A program made the position numbers and the translations under genes. From NCBI RefSeq assembly GCF_040675875.1, contig NZ_JBEGII010000001.1, forward strand, positions 3,224,001 through 3,288,000: DNA of 64,000 bases, in the 5' to 3' direction. Below, one piece after another: positions 35,673-44,302 of the stretch; position 1 is the stretch's first letter, and each line of letters begins with the position of its first letter. Below the pieces are notes generated by a model. The model worked only from the letters and a program-made list of their open reading frames with translations, had not been told where the DNA came from and did not search any database. The DNA comes from Microbacterium sp. LWO12-1.2. GTDB lineage: Bacteria; Actinomycetota; Actinomycetes; Actinomycetales; Microbacteriaceae.

Positions 35673-36410
35673 CCACTCCTTTCGGGGCCGCGTTCCACTC
35701 TAATAGCTGGGGAGGACGTTGATTGTCGGATGATCAGGACTTCTGGCGGGTTCTTCGGCCGGCTTCCGCGGTCCACGGCTGCGCGCACACCGATGACGAT
35801 CCGCTTTGTGGCCCTGTGAGACCTCGCGGGGTGGCGGGCGCGTCCCCTCTCCTGCTATTCGTCCACCCCTCCCTCGCGGCGCTGGTCCTGCCTTGATCGC
35901 CAGTTCGGCGGCACGCCCTCGCCCGCAACCACCATGCGCGAGCTACGCAGCAGATCCGAGGTCCTGGCTGCTGAGGGTGCTGCACTCACCCACCGAGACG
36001 GACTCGCGCGGAGGAACCGCGGCTGGGTGGCGTCAGACCCGGCGCGGGGCGCCGGCTCAGTGTGCGGCTGGGTCACCGACACTGCCGTGTGCGGATCGCC
36101 TGCGGCAAGAACACGTGCTGGTCCTCCCGCAATGCGGTGCCGCGCTGGCGGGTAAGGGCCGGGCGACCGGACACCGGCCCTCCCCCGCTCCACCGGGTCG
36201 CTCCGGCGTAAGGCCATCCCTACGGTGTCCCGTGTGCCAGCACGGCCAGCGGGTTCCCCACTGGAGTAGTTCGGGATCGTCGATACCGCGTGAGTTCTGG
36301 CTCGGTCGATAGGGCGCGTAGCTGCGACGCGAGCTGGCTAGGCACGCGCTCAGGTAGCGACTCCGCGGCTGCACAAACGGACGTGCGCCCACACACGGCG
36401 GATATAGGCG

Positions 36411-36426
36411 TGTTTCACGTGAAACG
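36411..36426. promoter_or_regulatory. parS site
   Basis: TGTTTCACGTGAAACG: exact 14-base core, last base differs from the palindrome. Confidence 0.9.
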
Positions 36427-36519
36427 CTCCTACGTTTGCTCTGGTCCAGCGGCCGAGAATGGCCAACTCGCGGGTGGAACCCTCGCTCCTGACGACGGTC
36501 GCCCTCGGGCACAGGTCGA

Positions 36520-36535
36520 TGTTTCACGTGAAACA
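36520..36535. promoter_or_regulatory. parS site
   Basis: Perfect 16-base parS palindrome. Confidence 0.93.
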
Positions 36536-36635
36536 TGCCCATGTGTGCCTGGATTCGAGCATCCCTCCGACCAGCGTCGGCGCCCACGTCGACGATGAGG
36601 CCGCCTCACCCCGTTCACCATTTCACGGAGGCCGA

Positions 36636-36651
36636 TGTTTCACGTGAAACA
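36636..36651. promoter_or_regulatory. parS site
   Basis: Perfect 16-base parS palindrome; a TTTCACGGAGG half-site-like sequence lies just before it at 36621. Confidence 0.93.
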
Positions 36652-36894
36652 ACCGACCGCCGTCAATGGGTGCACGTCTTGCGCAGCGACGTCGTCAGCA
36701 CCACAGCGTCATGGGACTCGGGCCACGGGATCAGAGTGACGCCCTACTCCTGGCGACGGACATAGCCCCTGCCTGCCCGAACCCACCATCGGCCAGATCG
36801 GGATCAGCGCACACGGTGCGCGCTCGTCCACCGGGCTACCAAGTCGACCGGCTCGCATGCAGAAGTGTCCTCACGCGCCACACGGCAGGCACCC

Positions 36895-36948
36895 CACGAC
36901 CACGACCACGACCACGACCACGAACACGAACACGAACACGAACACGAC
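36895..36948. repeat. Hexanucleotide tandem repeat (CACGAC/CACGAA)
   Basis: Nine contiguous six-base units: four CACGAC, four CACGAA, one CACGAC. It lies inside the parS-rich spacer and belongs to no gene. Confidence 0.9.
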
Positions 36949-37025
36949 CCATCTTCAGTGTCGAGCACCGCACAGTAGTGCCGAGGACAGTGGGCGCACC
37001 CGCGTCGCGCGCGACTCACCCCTGA

Positions 37026-37041
37026 TGTTTCACGTGAAACG
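37026..37041. promoter_or_regulatory. parS site
   Basis: Exact 14-base parS core with G at the last position. Confidence 0.9.
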
Positions 37042-37160
37042 CGATCTCCCCCGAGCTACGGATCCATCGCTGAACAGAGGACCCAGCCCTGTGGATGGAT
37101 CTGTGGAGCAGACGCCGGCTCGTTCCCGAAACATCGGCCGCCAGCCGTCAGATGTCGCCG

Positions 37161-37176
37161 TGTTTCGTGTGAACCA
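37161..37176. promoter_or_regulatory. Degenerate parS-like site
   Basis: TGTTTCGTGTGAACCA keeps the outer bases but differs from the parS palindrome at three positions. Perhaps a decayed copy. Confidence 0.4.
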
Positions 37177-37222
37177 CAGGGCTAGCGGGCCCTCGTCTCG
37201 TTCCGGGCCACAGCGGCGAGCC

Positions 37223-37231
37223 TGTGGATAA
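37223..37231 (-). promoter_or_regulatory. DnaA box inside the parS array
   Basis: TGTGGATAA, the exact reverse complement of the consensus TTATCCACA, about 5.5 kb from oriC. Confidence 0.6.
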
Positions 37232-37292
37232 CCTACTCAAGCAACTCATAGCCAGCGCACCAGATGCACAGCGCAACCGCAACAGATGCCAC

Positions 37293-37308
37293 CGTTTCAC
37301 GTGAAACA
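37293..37308. promoter_or_regulatory. parS site
   Basis: Exact 14-base parS core with C at the first position. Confidence 0.9.
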
Positions 37309-37519
37309 TCCCTCGCACCGAGCCGCTGCACCCCCGTGCGCAAGAGCAGCCTCACCTGAGACTATTGCTCACACCCAGCGCACAATCGGCACCCCAGGGC
37401 GCGCCCAACATCCCCCACCTGACGCAGATCACGCCCCGCGAAACCACCGCATCAGTCGCCACTCACCATGATCTCCGCACAGGACTCGATGGCGATCCAA
37501 CCACTCGATCAACGGCTGA

Positions 37520-37535
37520 TGTTTCACGTGAAACG
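37520..37535. promoter_or_regulatory. parS site
   Basis: Exact 14-base parS core with G at the last position. Confidence 0.9.
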
Positions 37536-37764
37536 CTCTCCTCCCCCGACGAAGCGGCTTCTTGCGGCGACACCCCGCTACCAACTAGAAGCCAACAAGC
37601 ACCGAAGTCTCGGCCGAAACGAAACGCTGTGACTGAAGGGGATGCTCCCGGAGTGAGGATCGGGAGGGGACCCGCTTGCAGGGAGGGTGCGCGTTCCGCG
37701 AACGAAGGGAGTATCGCCTTCAGTCGCCCACAAGCAACCCAGGCATCCTCAGACGCGATCAGTA

Positions 37765-37780
37765 TGTTTCACGTGAAACA
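37765..37780. promoter_or_regulatory. parS site just beyond rsmG
   Basis: Perfect 16-base parS palindrome, 13 bases past the rsmG stop. Confidence 0.93.
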
Positions 37781-37793
37781 TCCCGCCGACAAA

Positions 37794-38417
37794 CTAGCGA
37801 ACAACCGCCCGCAGAACACGAGTCGTCTCGCCCAGCACTCCTTCGCCGAGAACCTCGACGCGTACGTTCGACAGTCGGAACTTCTTGATGGCCTTCTGTC
37901 CAGCCTCGATCTCGTTGTCGACGTTCATGCCCTTGAGCAACGCCAGCTCTCCGCCGTCTTTGACCAGCGGGGCAGTGAGAGGAATGAGGGTGCGAAGCGC
38001 GCTGACGGCTCTCGCCGTGACGACGTCGAAACCCTCAGGGCGACGCACGTCCTCGGCGCGGGCACGGTGAACCTCTACGTTCTCCAGCCCCAGCTCCGTC
38101 ACCTGCTCATTGAGCCAGTTGACGCGACGCTCCATGGGCTCGATCAGGGTCCACTCCACATCCGGTCGAGCAATGGCAAGCACGAGCCCGGGAAGGCCTG
38201 CGCCGGAACCGATGTCCGCCACAGATCCATGGAAGAGCGGGGCTGCGATCACGCTGTTCAGGATGTGTCGTGTCCACAGGCGAGGAAGCTCCAGCGGCCC
38301 GATCAGGCCACGTTCCTCCCCTTCGCGCGCGAGGGAATCCGTGAAGGCGCGCGCAATATCGATCCGATCACCGAAGAGCTCCGCAGCGATGGCGGGCTCC
38401 TGCTCGAGGCCGGTCAT
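37794..38417 (-). CDS. rsmG: 16S rRNA (guanine527-N7)-methyltransferase
   Basis: 207 residues. The SAM-binding motif DIGSGAGLPG is at 68-77, preceded by RLWTRHILNS, both hallmarks of RsmG/GidB. It methylates G527 of 16S rRNA; its loss is known to give low-level streptomycin resistance in other bacteria. The ATG at 38417 follows GGGAG. A parS site lies 18 bases upstream of the start, between it and jag. Confidence 0.95.
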   Translation of the reverse strand: MTGLEQEPAIAAELFGDRIDIARAFTDSLAREGEERGLIGPLELPRLWTRHILNSVIAAPLFHGSVADIGSGAGLPGLVLAIARPDVEWTLIEPMERRVNWLNEQVTELGLENVEVHRARAEDVRRPEGFDVVTARAVSALRTLIPLTAPLVKDGGELALLKGMNVDNEIEAGQKAIKKFRLSNVRVEVLGEGVLGETTRVLRAVVR

Positions 38418-38435
38418 GGCCGGACTCCCGAGCGA

Positions 38436-38451
38436 TGTTTCACGTGAAACA
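38436..38451. promoter_or_regulatory. parS site between jag and rsmG
   Basis: Perfect 16-base parS palindrome that directly abuts the jag stop codon. Confidence 0.93.
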
Positions 38452-38943
38452 TCAACGACGACGGAGGACCGTGTGCCGGTCGGCGCCCTCGCCGTAGGAC
38501 TCTGACACCAGACCGCGGTCCGAAGCGATGTCATGAACCAGCTTGCGCTCGTAGCTCGACATGGCAGGCAGGGATGCCTGCGACGAGCCCTCGTCGAGCT
38601 TTGCGGCAGCAGCATCGACCAGCGTCTCGAGCTGTCGACGACGGATGTCGCGCGATCCGCCGATGTCGAGGATCAGTCGCGAGAATCCACCGGTCTTGTT
38701 CTGCACGGCGAGACGCGTCAGCTCCTGGAGAGCCTGCACGGTATCCGGCGCGGAAAGCAGGGCGAGTCCGTCATCCTCCGCCTCCACTGACACGTACGCG
38801 CGGCCCTGACGAACGTCGAGGTTCAGATCACCATCGATGTCGGCGATATCGAGGAGCTCCTCGAGGTAGTCCGCAGCGACATCGCCTTCATTCTCGAGCT
38901 GAGCCACCGTGGGCTCGACGCTCTCCGTCACGCTCTCGGTCAT
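38452..38943 (-). CDS. jag: RNA-binding protein Jag/KhpB
   Basis: 163 residues. An acidic N-terminus, a KH-like domain (about 25-95) and a C-terminal R3H domain with SSYERKLVHDI near 129-139. In other bacteria KhpB binds RNA and affects envelope growth. The long N-terminal Jag domain of Firmicutes is absent, as is usual in Actinobacteria. The start overlaps the yidC stop (ATGA). Confidence 0.92.
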   Translation of the reverse strand: MTESVTESVEPTVAQLENEGDVAADYLEELLDIADIDGDLNLDVRQGRAYVSVEAEDDGLALLSAPDTVQALQELTRLAVQNKTGGFSRLILDIGGSRDIRRRQLETLVDAAAAKLDEGSSQASLPAMSSYERKLVHDIASDRGLVSESYGEGADRHTVLRRR

Positions 38944-40010
38944 GAGGCGCTCCCCTTCTTCTTCGCACGCTTCTTGCCGACAGGCTGCTGACGCTTGGGA
39001 GCCTCGGCCTTGGCCTTCTCGACTTCCTCGAGCTTGCGCTGCTGCTCGGCCTCGTACACCGACATCGGAACGACCTTGCCCGTCGCATCGATCGCCTTGC
39101 CCTTGCGGGCCAGCCGCTCCTCACGCGCCTTCGCAGCTTCGGAACCGGGGGTCGGCATCTCACGGATCACGAGGAACTGCTGTCCCATGGTCCAGAGGTT
39201 CGAGATGAACCAGTACACGACGACGCCGAGCGGGAAGAAGATGCCCGAGAAGATGAAGCCGAGCGGCAGCACGTAGAGCATGATCTTCTGCATCTGGTAC
39301 GCCTGGCCGGTCTTGGCCTCGGGCGACAGGTTCTTCGAGATGATCTGCAGCTGGGTGAAGAACTGCGACGCGATCATGAGCACGACGAGCGTGACGAGGA
39401 TGATGATCGCGGTGGTGTTGCCGGTGTCGACGGCATTCCCCAGCGTCTCGTGCAGCGAGGCGACACCGAAGAGCTTGGCGTCGTAGAACTGCTGGGTGAG
39501 TTCCGGGTTGAGGAGACCCACGCCTCCGATGCTGTCCTTGGCGTGCTTGCTGACATCGCTCAGCACGCTGAAGAGTGAGAAGAAGATCGGCATCTGCACC
39601 AGCAGAGGCAGGCAGCTCGACATCGGCGTCGTGCCGTGCTTCTTATACAGCGCCATGGTCTCGCGGCTCATGGCCTCGCGAGAGAGCTGATCCTTCTTGC
39701 CTCGGTACTTCTCCTGAACTTTTCGCAGTTCAGGAGCGATTTCCATCATCTTCCGCTGGCTCTTGATCTGCTTCACGAAGAGCGGGATCAGAGCGGCACG
39801 GACCACGATGACGAGACCGACGATCGACAGCACCCATGTGAGCCCGGAAGCAGCAGGGAGACCCACCGCGGTGAGAAGCCAATGCCAGGCGACGAGAATC
39901 ATCTCGACGACCCACTTCAGCGGCCACAGAATGGTGCCGAGCAGGTCGAAGCCACCGCTCGCAGGTGCGTCGCTGGGGGTGGTGCTGGCTAGCAGGAGAT
40001 CAAGACCCAC
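38940..40010 (-). CDS. yidC: Membrane protein insertase YidC
   Basis: 356 residues, Oxa1-type. Hydrophobic segments lie near 28-75, 130-150, 195-220 and 235-270. The cytoplasmic loop with QIKSQRKMMEIAPELRKVQEKYRGKKDQ and the helix MSSCLPLLVQMPIFFSLFSVL are typical. The C-terminus is Lys-rich, suited to ribosome contact. The GTG at 40010 follows AAAGGAC. Works with the YidD factor encoded 3 bases upstream. Confidence 0.95.
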   Translation of the reverse strand: MGLDLLLASTTPSDAPASGGFDLLGTILWPLKWVVEMILVAWHWLLTAVGLPAASGLTWVLSIVGLVIVVRAALIPLFVKQIKSQRKMMEIAPELRKVQEKYRGKKDQLSREAMSRETMALYKKHGTTPMSSCLPLLVQMPIFFSLFSVLSDVSKHAKDSIGGVGLLNPELTQQFYDAKLFGVASLHETLGNAVDTGNTTAIIILVTLVVLMIASQFFTQLQIISKNLSPEAKTGQAYQMQKIMLYVLPLGFIFSGIFFPLGVVVYWFISNLWTMGQQFLVIREMPTPGSEAAKAREERLARKGKAIDATGKVVPMSVYEAEQQRKLEEVEKAKAEAPKRQQPVGKKRAKKKGSAS

Positions 40011-40013
40011 TGA

Positions 40014-40364
40014 TCAGTCCTTTCGGGCAGGGACGACGAAACCGCGAGCAGTCAGGTCGTAGCGGAAGTGCTTGTGCGGTTGTACGTCGTCGACGCCACC
40101 GCGAGACCAAGGGTTGCAACGGAGGATGCGCCAGGCAGAGACCAGGGATCCCCGCACAGCGCCGTGCTGTTGCACTGCACCTACAGCGTAGGCGGAACAG
40201 GAGGGGTAGTACGCACAGACATCTCCATACAGAGGAGACACCACGGTGCGGTAACCCGAGAGGAAGCCCAACACCAGGTTGCGAGGAATCAGCGGGATGC
40301 TCCGCAGCAGATCGCGACCCTGCAGATGCGCCTCGCCGATGGAGGAGGCCGGGAGCGCCGTCAT
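40014..40364 (-). CDS. yidD: Membrane protein insertion efficiency factor YidD
   Basis: 116 residues. The core YRTVVSPLYGDVCAYYPSCSAYAVGAVQQHG contains the conserved cysteines, followed by RILRCNPWSRGGVDDV. A small amphipathic membrane-associated protein that helps YidC-dependent insertion. The ATG at 40364 overlaps the rnpA stop (ATGA). Confidence 0.93.
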   Translation of the reverse strand: MTALPASSIGEAHLQGRDLLRSIPLIPRNLVLGFLSGYRTVVSPLYGDVCAYYPSCSAYAVGAVQQHGAVRGSLVSAWRILRCNPWSRGGVDDVQPHKHFRYDLTARGFVVPARKD

Positions 40365-40717
40365 ATCCGTACCTCGGCAGGCGCGGCACTCAGTCGACCG
40401 AGGCAGCGGTTCACATCCGCGCTCAGTTCGGCATAGGTCGCGGTGGCAGACGCAGGAAGGGCACGGATGACGACATCCGTGCCCTCGGGGACGCGCGGCA
40501 GCGCCTCCGCACAGACGGCTTTGAGTCGTCGACGTACGGAGTTGCGCACCACGGCGTTCCCCACCTGCTTGCTGATGATGAAACCGAACCGTGCAGCAGT
40601 GCTCTCGCCCGTCGACAACATCGAGGTCACGACGCGCGCCCCGCCACAACGGGATCCACGTCGAACGACCAGTCGATAGTCGCTCCCGCGGGTCAGCCGA
40701 TACGGGCGGGCGAGCAC
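40361..40717 (-). CDS. rnpA: Ribonuclease P protein component
   Basis: 118 residues, basic. FGFIISKQVGNAVVRNSVRRRLKAV carries the RNR signature of the RNase P protein, which binds the catalytic RNA for 5' tRNA maturation. GTG start at 40717, six bases past the rpmH stop, the usual rpmH-rnpA pair. Confidence 0.95.
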   Translation of the reverse strand: MLARPYRLTRGSDYRLVVRRGSRCGGARVVTSMLSTGESTAARFGFIISKQVGNAVVRNSVRRRLKAVCAEALPRVPEGTDVVIRALPASATATYAELSADVNRCLGRLSAAPAEVRI

Positions 40718-40723
40718 AGCGGA

Positions 40724-40861
40724 CTACGCGGAGAGCTCGGTGCGGCCCTTCGCGCGACGAGCGGCGAGGATGCCGCGGCCGGCGCGGGTGCGCATGCGAG
40801 CACGGAAGCCGTGCTTCTTGGCACGACGACGGTTGTTGGGCTGGAAGGTGCGCTTAGTCAT
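40724..40861 (-). CDS. rpmH: Ribosomal protein L34
   Basis: 45 residues, [20 protein letters not shown] at the start, ending in GRTELSA. This is the complete and highly conserved L34. CGGAG lies about 10 bases before the ATG. First gene of the run toward parB. Confidence 0.97.
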   Translation of the reverse strand: MTKRTFQPNNRRRAKKHGFRARMRTRAGRGILAARRAKGRTELSA

Positions 40862-40910
40862 GGAATCACTCCGGGAATGCTGCCACCGGGTTCACTGCGA
40901 CCGGAGACAT

Positions 40911-40939
40911 GGGGTACTGCCAAAAATGGCATAAGTCAA
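40911..40939 (-). promoter_or_regulatory. Probable rpmH promoter
   Basis: On the minus strand TTGACT (40939-40934) and TACCCC (40916-40911) are 17 bases apart, about 50 bases before the rpmH ATG. The -10 match is poor. Confidence 0.4.
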
Positions 40940-41021
40940 CCAAGTAAGGGTACGTCTTGGCGGCGCGCAGAGCAAATCTGCGCGCTGAGGCATACGGCGT
41001 CCAGAGTGAACCGCACAGCCA

Positions 41022-41030
41022 TTATCCACA
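41022..41030 (+). promoter_or_regulatory. DnaA box upstream of dnaA
   Basis: Exact consensus TTATCCACA, 150 bases before the dnaA ATG. Confidence 0.8.
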
Positions 41031-41081
41031 ACCCACGCTCTCTCCACGGGTACAACACGCTCGCGTGTTTCCAAGGGCAGG

Positions 41082-41110
41082 TTGCCGTTCACAGCCGGGA
41101 TGACTACCGT
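41082..41110 (+). promoter_or_regulatory. Possible dnaA promoter
   Basis: TTGCCG (41082-41087) and TACCGT (41105-41110) with a 17-base spacer; a DnaA box lies just downstream. Weak match. Confidence 0.3.
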
Positions 41111-41121
41111 GGCAGAGCAAG

Positions 41122-41130
41122 TTATCCACA
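41122..41130 (+). promoter_or_regulatory. DnaA box in the dnaA leader
   Basis: Exact consensus TTATCCACA, 51 bases before the dnaA ATG; placed to repress dnaA. Confidence 0.8.
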
Positions 41131-41180
41131 GGGGACCGCGGCATCGGGGAACCCTCATCGAAACCCCCGCGCGGAGCGTC

Positions 41181-42593
41181 ATGTCCACACCAGCCCAGCC
41201 CGACGTTCCGATCTGGACCACGGTGCAGGAGCTGCTGGAGTCCGACGATCGCGTCACTCCTCAGTTGCAGGGATTCCTCAGCCTCGCCGTCCCCGCCGGC
41301 GTCATGGCCGCGACGCTGTACCTCGAAGTGCCCAACGACCTCACCGCGGCGCAGATCAACAAGAGACTCCGTCTTCCGATCATGGAGGCACTGACGCACC
41401 TCGGCGACGAAGTCACCGCCTTCCGCGTCGTCGTGAACCATGAGCTCGCCGAGCAGCCGACCGCGCCGATCGCCGTGTCCGAGTTCGGACGACAGGACGG
41501 CGACTTCGCGCGGCAGGACCATGTGCGGGTCGAGTCCCCCATGGAACAGCCGACACCGATGCGGCACGAGTCCCGGCTCAACCCGAAGTACACCTTCGAC
41601 AACTTCGTGATCGGTCAGTCCAACCGATTCGCCCACGCCGCAGCGGTCGCGGTCGCCGAGGCACCGGCCAAGGCGTACAACCCCCTCTTCATCTATGGAG
41701 ACTCCGGACTCGGCAAGACGCACCTCCTTCACGCGATCGGCGACTACGCACAGTCGCTCTATCCGGGCGTCAAGGTGCGATACGTCTCAAGCGAGGAGTT
41801 CACGAACGACTTCATCAACTCGATCGCGAACAACCGGGGCGCGGCTTTCCAGGCGCGCTACCGCGAGGTCGACATCCTCCTGATCGATGACATCCAGTTC
41901 CTGCAGGGACGAGCGGAGACGCAGGAAGCGTTCTTCCATACCTTCAACACGCTGCACGATCACAACAAGCAGGTGGTCATCACCAGCGATGTCGCACCGA
42001 AGCACCTCACCGGCTTCGAGGATCGGATGCGCAGCCGGTTCGAGTGGGGTCTGATCACCGACGTGCAGGCCCCCGACCTCGAGACGCGTATCGCGATCCT
42101 CCGCAAGAAGGCCCAGAGCGAGGCGCTCCACATCCCCGACGAGGTGCTGGAGTACATCGCAACCGTGGTCTCGTCGAACATCCGAGAGCTCGAGGGTGCC
42201 TTGATCCGAGTCTCCGCGTTCGCGAGCCTCAACCGGTCGGCGCTCGACATCTCTCTCGCTCAGACCGTGCTGCGCGACATCATCGATACGGCCGAGGACA
42301 ACATCATCTCGCCGACCGACATCATCACGGCGACAGCGCAGTACTTCAAGCTCACGGTCGACGACCTCTACGGATCGAGCAGATCACAGCAGATCGCGAC
42401 CTCGCGCCAGATCGCGATGTATCTGTGCCGTGAGCGCACGAGTCTCTCTCTTCCGAAGATCGGACAGCTCTTCGGAAACCGCGACCACACGACCGTGATG
42501 TACGCCTATAAGAAGATCAGCGAGCTCATGAAGGAACGGCGCTCGATCTACAACCAGGTCACCGAGATCACCACGCAACTCGGTCGCCGCTGA
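41181..42593 (+). CDS. dnaA: Chromosomal replication initiator DnaA
   Basis: 470 residues. Domain I (1-90), a short linker, the AAA+ domain with FDNFVIG, Walker A GDSGLGKT at 173-180 and Walker B LLIDDIQF at 233-240, and the C-terminal DNA-binding domain with the signature GNRDHTTVMYAYKKI. Opens oriC when bound to ATP. The ATG at 41181 is preceded by GGAG and gives the usual N-terminus; an upstream in-frame GTG at 41082 has no ribosome site. Confidence 0.98.
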   Translation: MSTPAQPDVPIWTTVQELLESDDRVTPQLQGFLSLAVPAGVMAATLYLEVPNDLTAAQINKRLRLPIMEALTHLGDEVTAFRVVVNHELAEQPTAPIAVSEFGRQDGDFARQDHVRVESPMEQPTPMRHESRLNPKYTFDNFVIGQSNRFAHAAAVAVAEAPAKAYNPLFIYGDSGLGKTHLLHAIGDYAQSLYPGVKVRYVSSEEFTNDFINSIANNRGAAFQARYREVDILLIDDIQFLQGRAETQEAFFHTFNTLHDHNKQVVITSDVAPKHLTGFEDRMRSRFEWGLITDVQAPDLETRIAILRKKAQSEALHIPDEVLEYIATVVSSNIRELEGALIRVSAFASLNRSALDISLAQTVLRDIIDTAEDNIISPTDIITATAQYFKLTVDDLYGSSRSQQIATSRQIAMYLCRERTSLSLPKIGQLFGNRDHTTVMYAYKKISELMKERRSIYNQVTEITTQLGRR

Positions 42594-43087
42594 CCACGTA
42601 ACGCCTGTGTGAAGGGGGACACCGCATCCGTTCTGGTGCCGTGTCCCCCTTTTCTGTTGATCTGACACGCCGTCCGCGCTACGGATAGATGCCTCTATGC
42701 ACATGTGGATAACTTGTGGATGACTGTTGAACTGCGACGCATGAATGTGGGTCGATCAGTCAAACCTGTGGATAACTCCGGGGAAGCTCAGAACGACTCC
42801 CTGGCCCCACGCCCCCGGTTTCCTCAGGGATTCCACAAGTGACAACTGTGTAGTTCCTTACTCCCGACAGCTATCCACCGAGTTATCCACAGAATCCACA
42901 GCTGTTAACACTGTTAAGGAGTTAAACCAGTTAAGGCGCGATCCGATCACCAGAGAGTGTGAAAACCGGGATCCGAATGACAAATCCCTCGGGCGTAGGG
43001 ATACGTGTGACTCTGGGGCTAGCATGGGAAGCCCTGCACAGGGAAAGACGACGACACGCGTCGCAGAACGACGACAAGGGAGCACCA
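42594..43087. other. Replication origin oriC
   Basis: The 494-base dnaA-dnaN gap. DnaA boxes: exact at 42704-42712 and 42767-42775 (minus strand) and 42883-42891 (plus); one-mismatch at 42715-42723; two-mismatch at 42871-42879 and 42892-42900. Next to the last boxes, GTTAA recurs four times at 8-9 base spacing (42904-42934), a relatively AT-rich block and the best duplex-unwinding candidate. Its position between dnaA and dnaN is that of most Actinobacteria. Confidence 0.88.
42612..42655 (+). terminator. dnaA terminator
   Basis: AAGGGGGACAC (42612-42622) pairs with GTGTCCCCCTT (42641-42651), followed by TTTCTG. Intrinsic terminator 18 bases past the dnaA stop. Confidence 0.8.
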
Positions 43088-44230
43088 GTGAGGTTTCAGG
43101 TCAACCGCGATGTCTTCAGCGAGGCAGTCTCGTTCGTCGTCAAACTTCTGCCGCAGCGCAATCCGCAGCCGATCCTCGCCGGAGTTCTGATCGAGGCGGA
43201 TGGCTCCGGGCTCACGCTCTCGGCCTTCGACTACGAAGCATCCGCGCGCACGACGATCGAAGCAACGGTCGACACTCCTGGCACGATCCTCGTGCACGGT
43301 CGCCTGCTGTCGGACATCGCGAGCCGCCTTCCGAACGCGCCGATCGAGATCGCCGTCGAGGAGGACGGGGGAATCACCGTCACCTGCGGTTCCGCACGAT
43401 TCACCCTCGCTGCCATGCCTGTCGAGGAATATCCCTCGATCCCTGAGGTCTCCGGCTCGTCCGGCGTCGTTCCCGCCGATGACTTCGCCACCGCGATCTC
43501 CCAGGTCGGTTTCGCTGCATCCCGCGATGACGTGACCCCGGTCCTCACCGGTGTGCAGCTCGAGGTGTCGGGTCACAACCTCAGCCTCGTCGCCACCGAC
43601 CGTTACCGGGTCTCCCTGCGCGATGTGCCCTGGGACGGAGAGTCCGTCGAGACGACGGCACTCGTTCCGGCTCGCACCCTGCTCGAGGTCGGGAAGACCT
43701 TCGGCCACGCCGGCACGATCCAGATCGCCTTCTCGGGTGCCGGCGACCGCGAGATCATCGCGTTCACCTCGGGCAACAAGACAGTGACTTCTCTCCTGAT
43801 CAAGGGCAATTTCCCGCCCGTGCGCCGACTGTTCCCCGAGCAGACGGAACACTACGCGGTCGTCAACACGGCGGATCTGGTCGAGGCCGTTCGTCGTGTC
43901 GCACTGGTGCTCGACCGCGCCGCTCCGTTGCGCTTCACGTTCTCGAGCGACAGCGTGACGATGGACGCATCCGGTAGCGAGCACGCACGAGCATCGGAGT
44001 CGGTCGATGCGATCCTCAACGGTGGTGACGAGGTGACCCTCGGACTGAACCCGCAGTACCTGATCGAAGCGCTCGGTGCTGTGAAGAGCGAGTTCGTCCG
44101 GGTGACGTTCACGTCGAGCGACAACGCCAACAAGCTGAGCCCGGTTCTCATCACGAGCCAGACCTCGGTCGACCAGGCCGGCCTGGATTCCTTCAAGTAC
44201 CTGCTGCAGCCGAACCTGCTCCTGCGCTGA
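43088..44230 (+). CDS. dnaN: DNA polymerase III beta subunit (sliding clamp)
   Basis: 380 residues with the three repeated clamp domains. MRFQVNRDVFSEAVSFVVKLLPQRNPQPILAG and the C-terminus KYLLQPNLLLR are typical; AMPVEEYPSIPE closes the first domain. Holds the replicase on DNA. The GTG at 43088 follows AAGGGAG; longer in-frame starts fall inside the origin and were rejected. Confidence 0.97.
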   Translation: MRFQVNRDVFSEAVSFVVKLLPQRNPQPILAGVLIEADGSGLTLSAFDYEASARTTIEATVDTPGTILVHGRLLSDIASRLPNAPIEIAVEEDGGITVTCGSARFTLAAMPVEEYPSIPEVSGSSGVVPADDFATAISQVGFAASRDDVTPVLTGVQLEVSGHNLSLVATDRYRVSLRDVPWDGESVETTALVPARTLLEVGKTFGHAGTIQIAFSGAGDREIIAFTSGNKTVTSLLIKGNFPPVRRLFPEQTEHYAVVNTADLVEAVRRVALVLDRAAPLRFTFSSDSVTMDASGSEHARASESVDAILNGGDEVTLGLNPQYLIEALGAVKSEFVRVTFTSSDNANKLSPVLITSQTSVDQAGLDSFKYLLQPNLLLR

Positions 44231-44302
44231 TCCGGGTTCCCGTTCGGGGCGTCCTCGTCTCGTCGTGTGTCCAGTGTCAGACGCCGAAGGTAGTGTGAAG
44301 CC

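Larger units (their letters stand above)
35673..37793. other. Gene-free segment with a parS array
   Basis: 2.1 kb between parA and rsmG. The frames here are short, Arg/Ser-rich and without family motifs or good ribosome sites, so I call no gene. It holds seven exact parS cores, one degenerate site, a 54-base hexamer tandem repeat, and a consensus DnaA box. Base composition is visibly less biased than in the flanking genes. Most Actinobacteria have rsmG directly next to parA, so the spacer is long. A centromere-like function is the simplest reading. Confidence 0.7.
40862..41180. other. Divergent control region between rpmH and dnaA
   Basis: 319 bases without a gene. It contains a likely rpmH promoter on the minus strand, a weaker dnaA promoter candidate, and two exact DnaA boxes (41022 and 41122), which allow control of dnaA by its own product. 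Confidence 0.75.

Noticed and set aside
35806..37471. Open frames of 60-170 residues in the parA-rsmG spacer
   Set aside because: They are rich in Arg, Ser and Pro, overlap each other in several frames, run through parS sites and the hexamer repeat, and lack good ribosome sites or family motifs.
35656..38451. Regularly recurring palindromes that could suggest a CRISPR array
   Set aside because: The repeat is the parS palindrome, only 14-16 bases, with spacers of irregular length (roughly 100-700 bases) and no cas genes.
42829..42837. TTCCACAAG in oriC as another DnaA box
   Set aside because: More than two mismatches to TTATCCACA.
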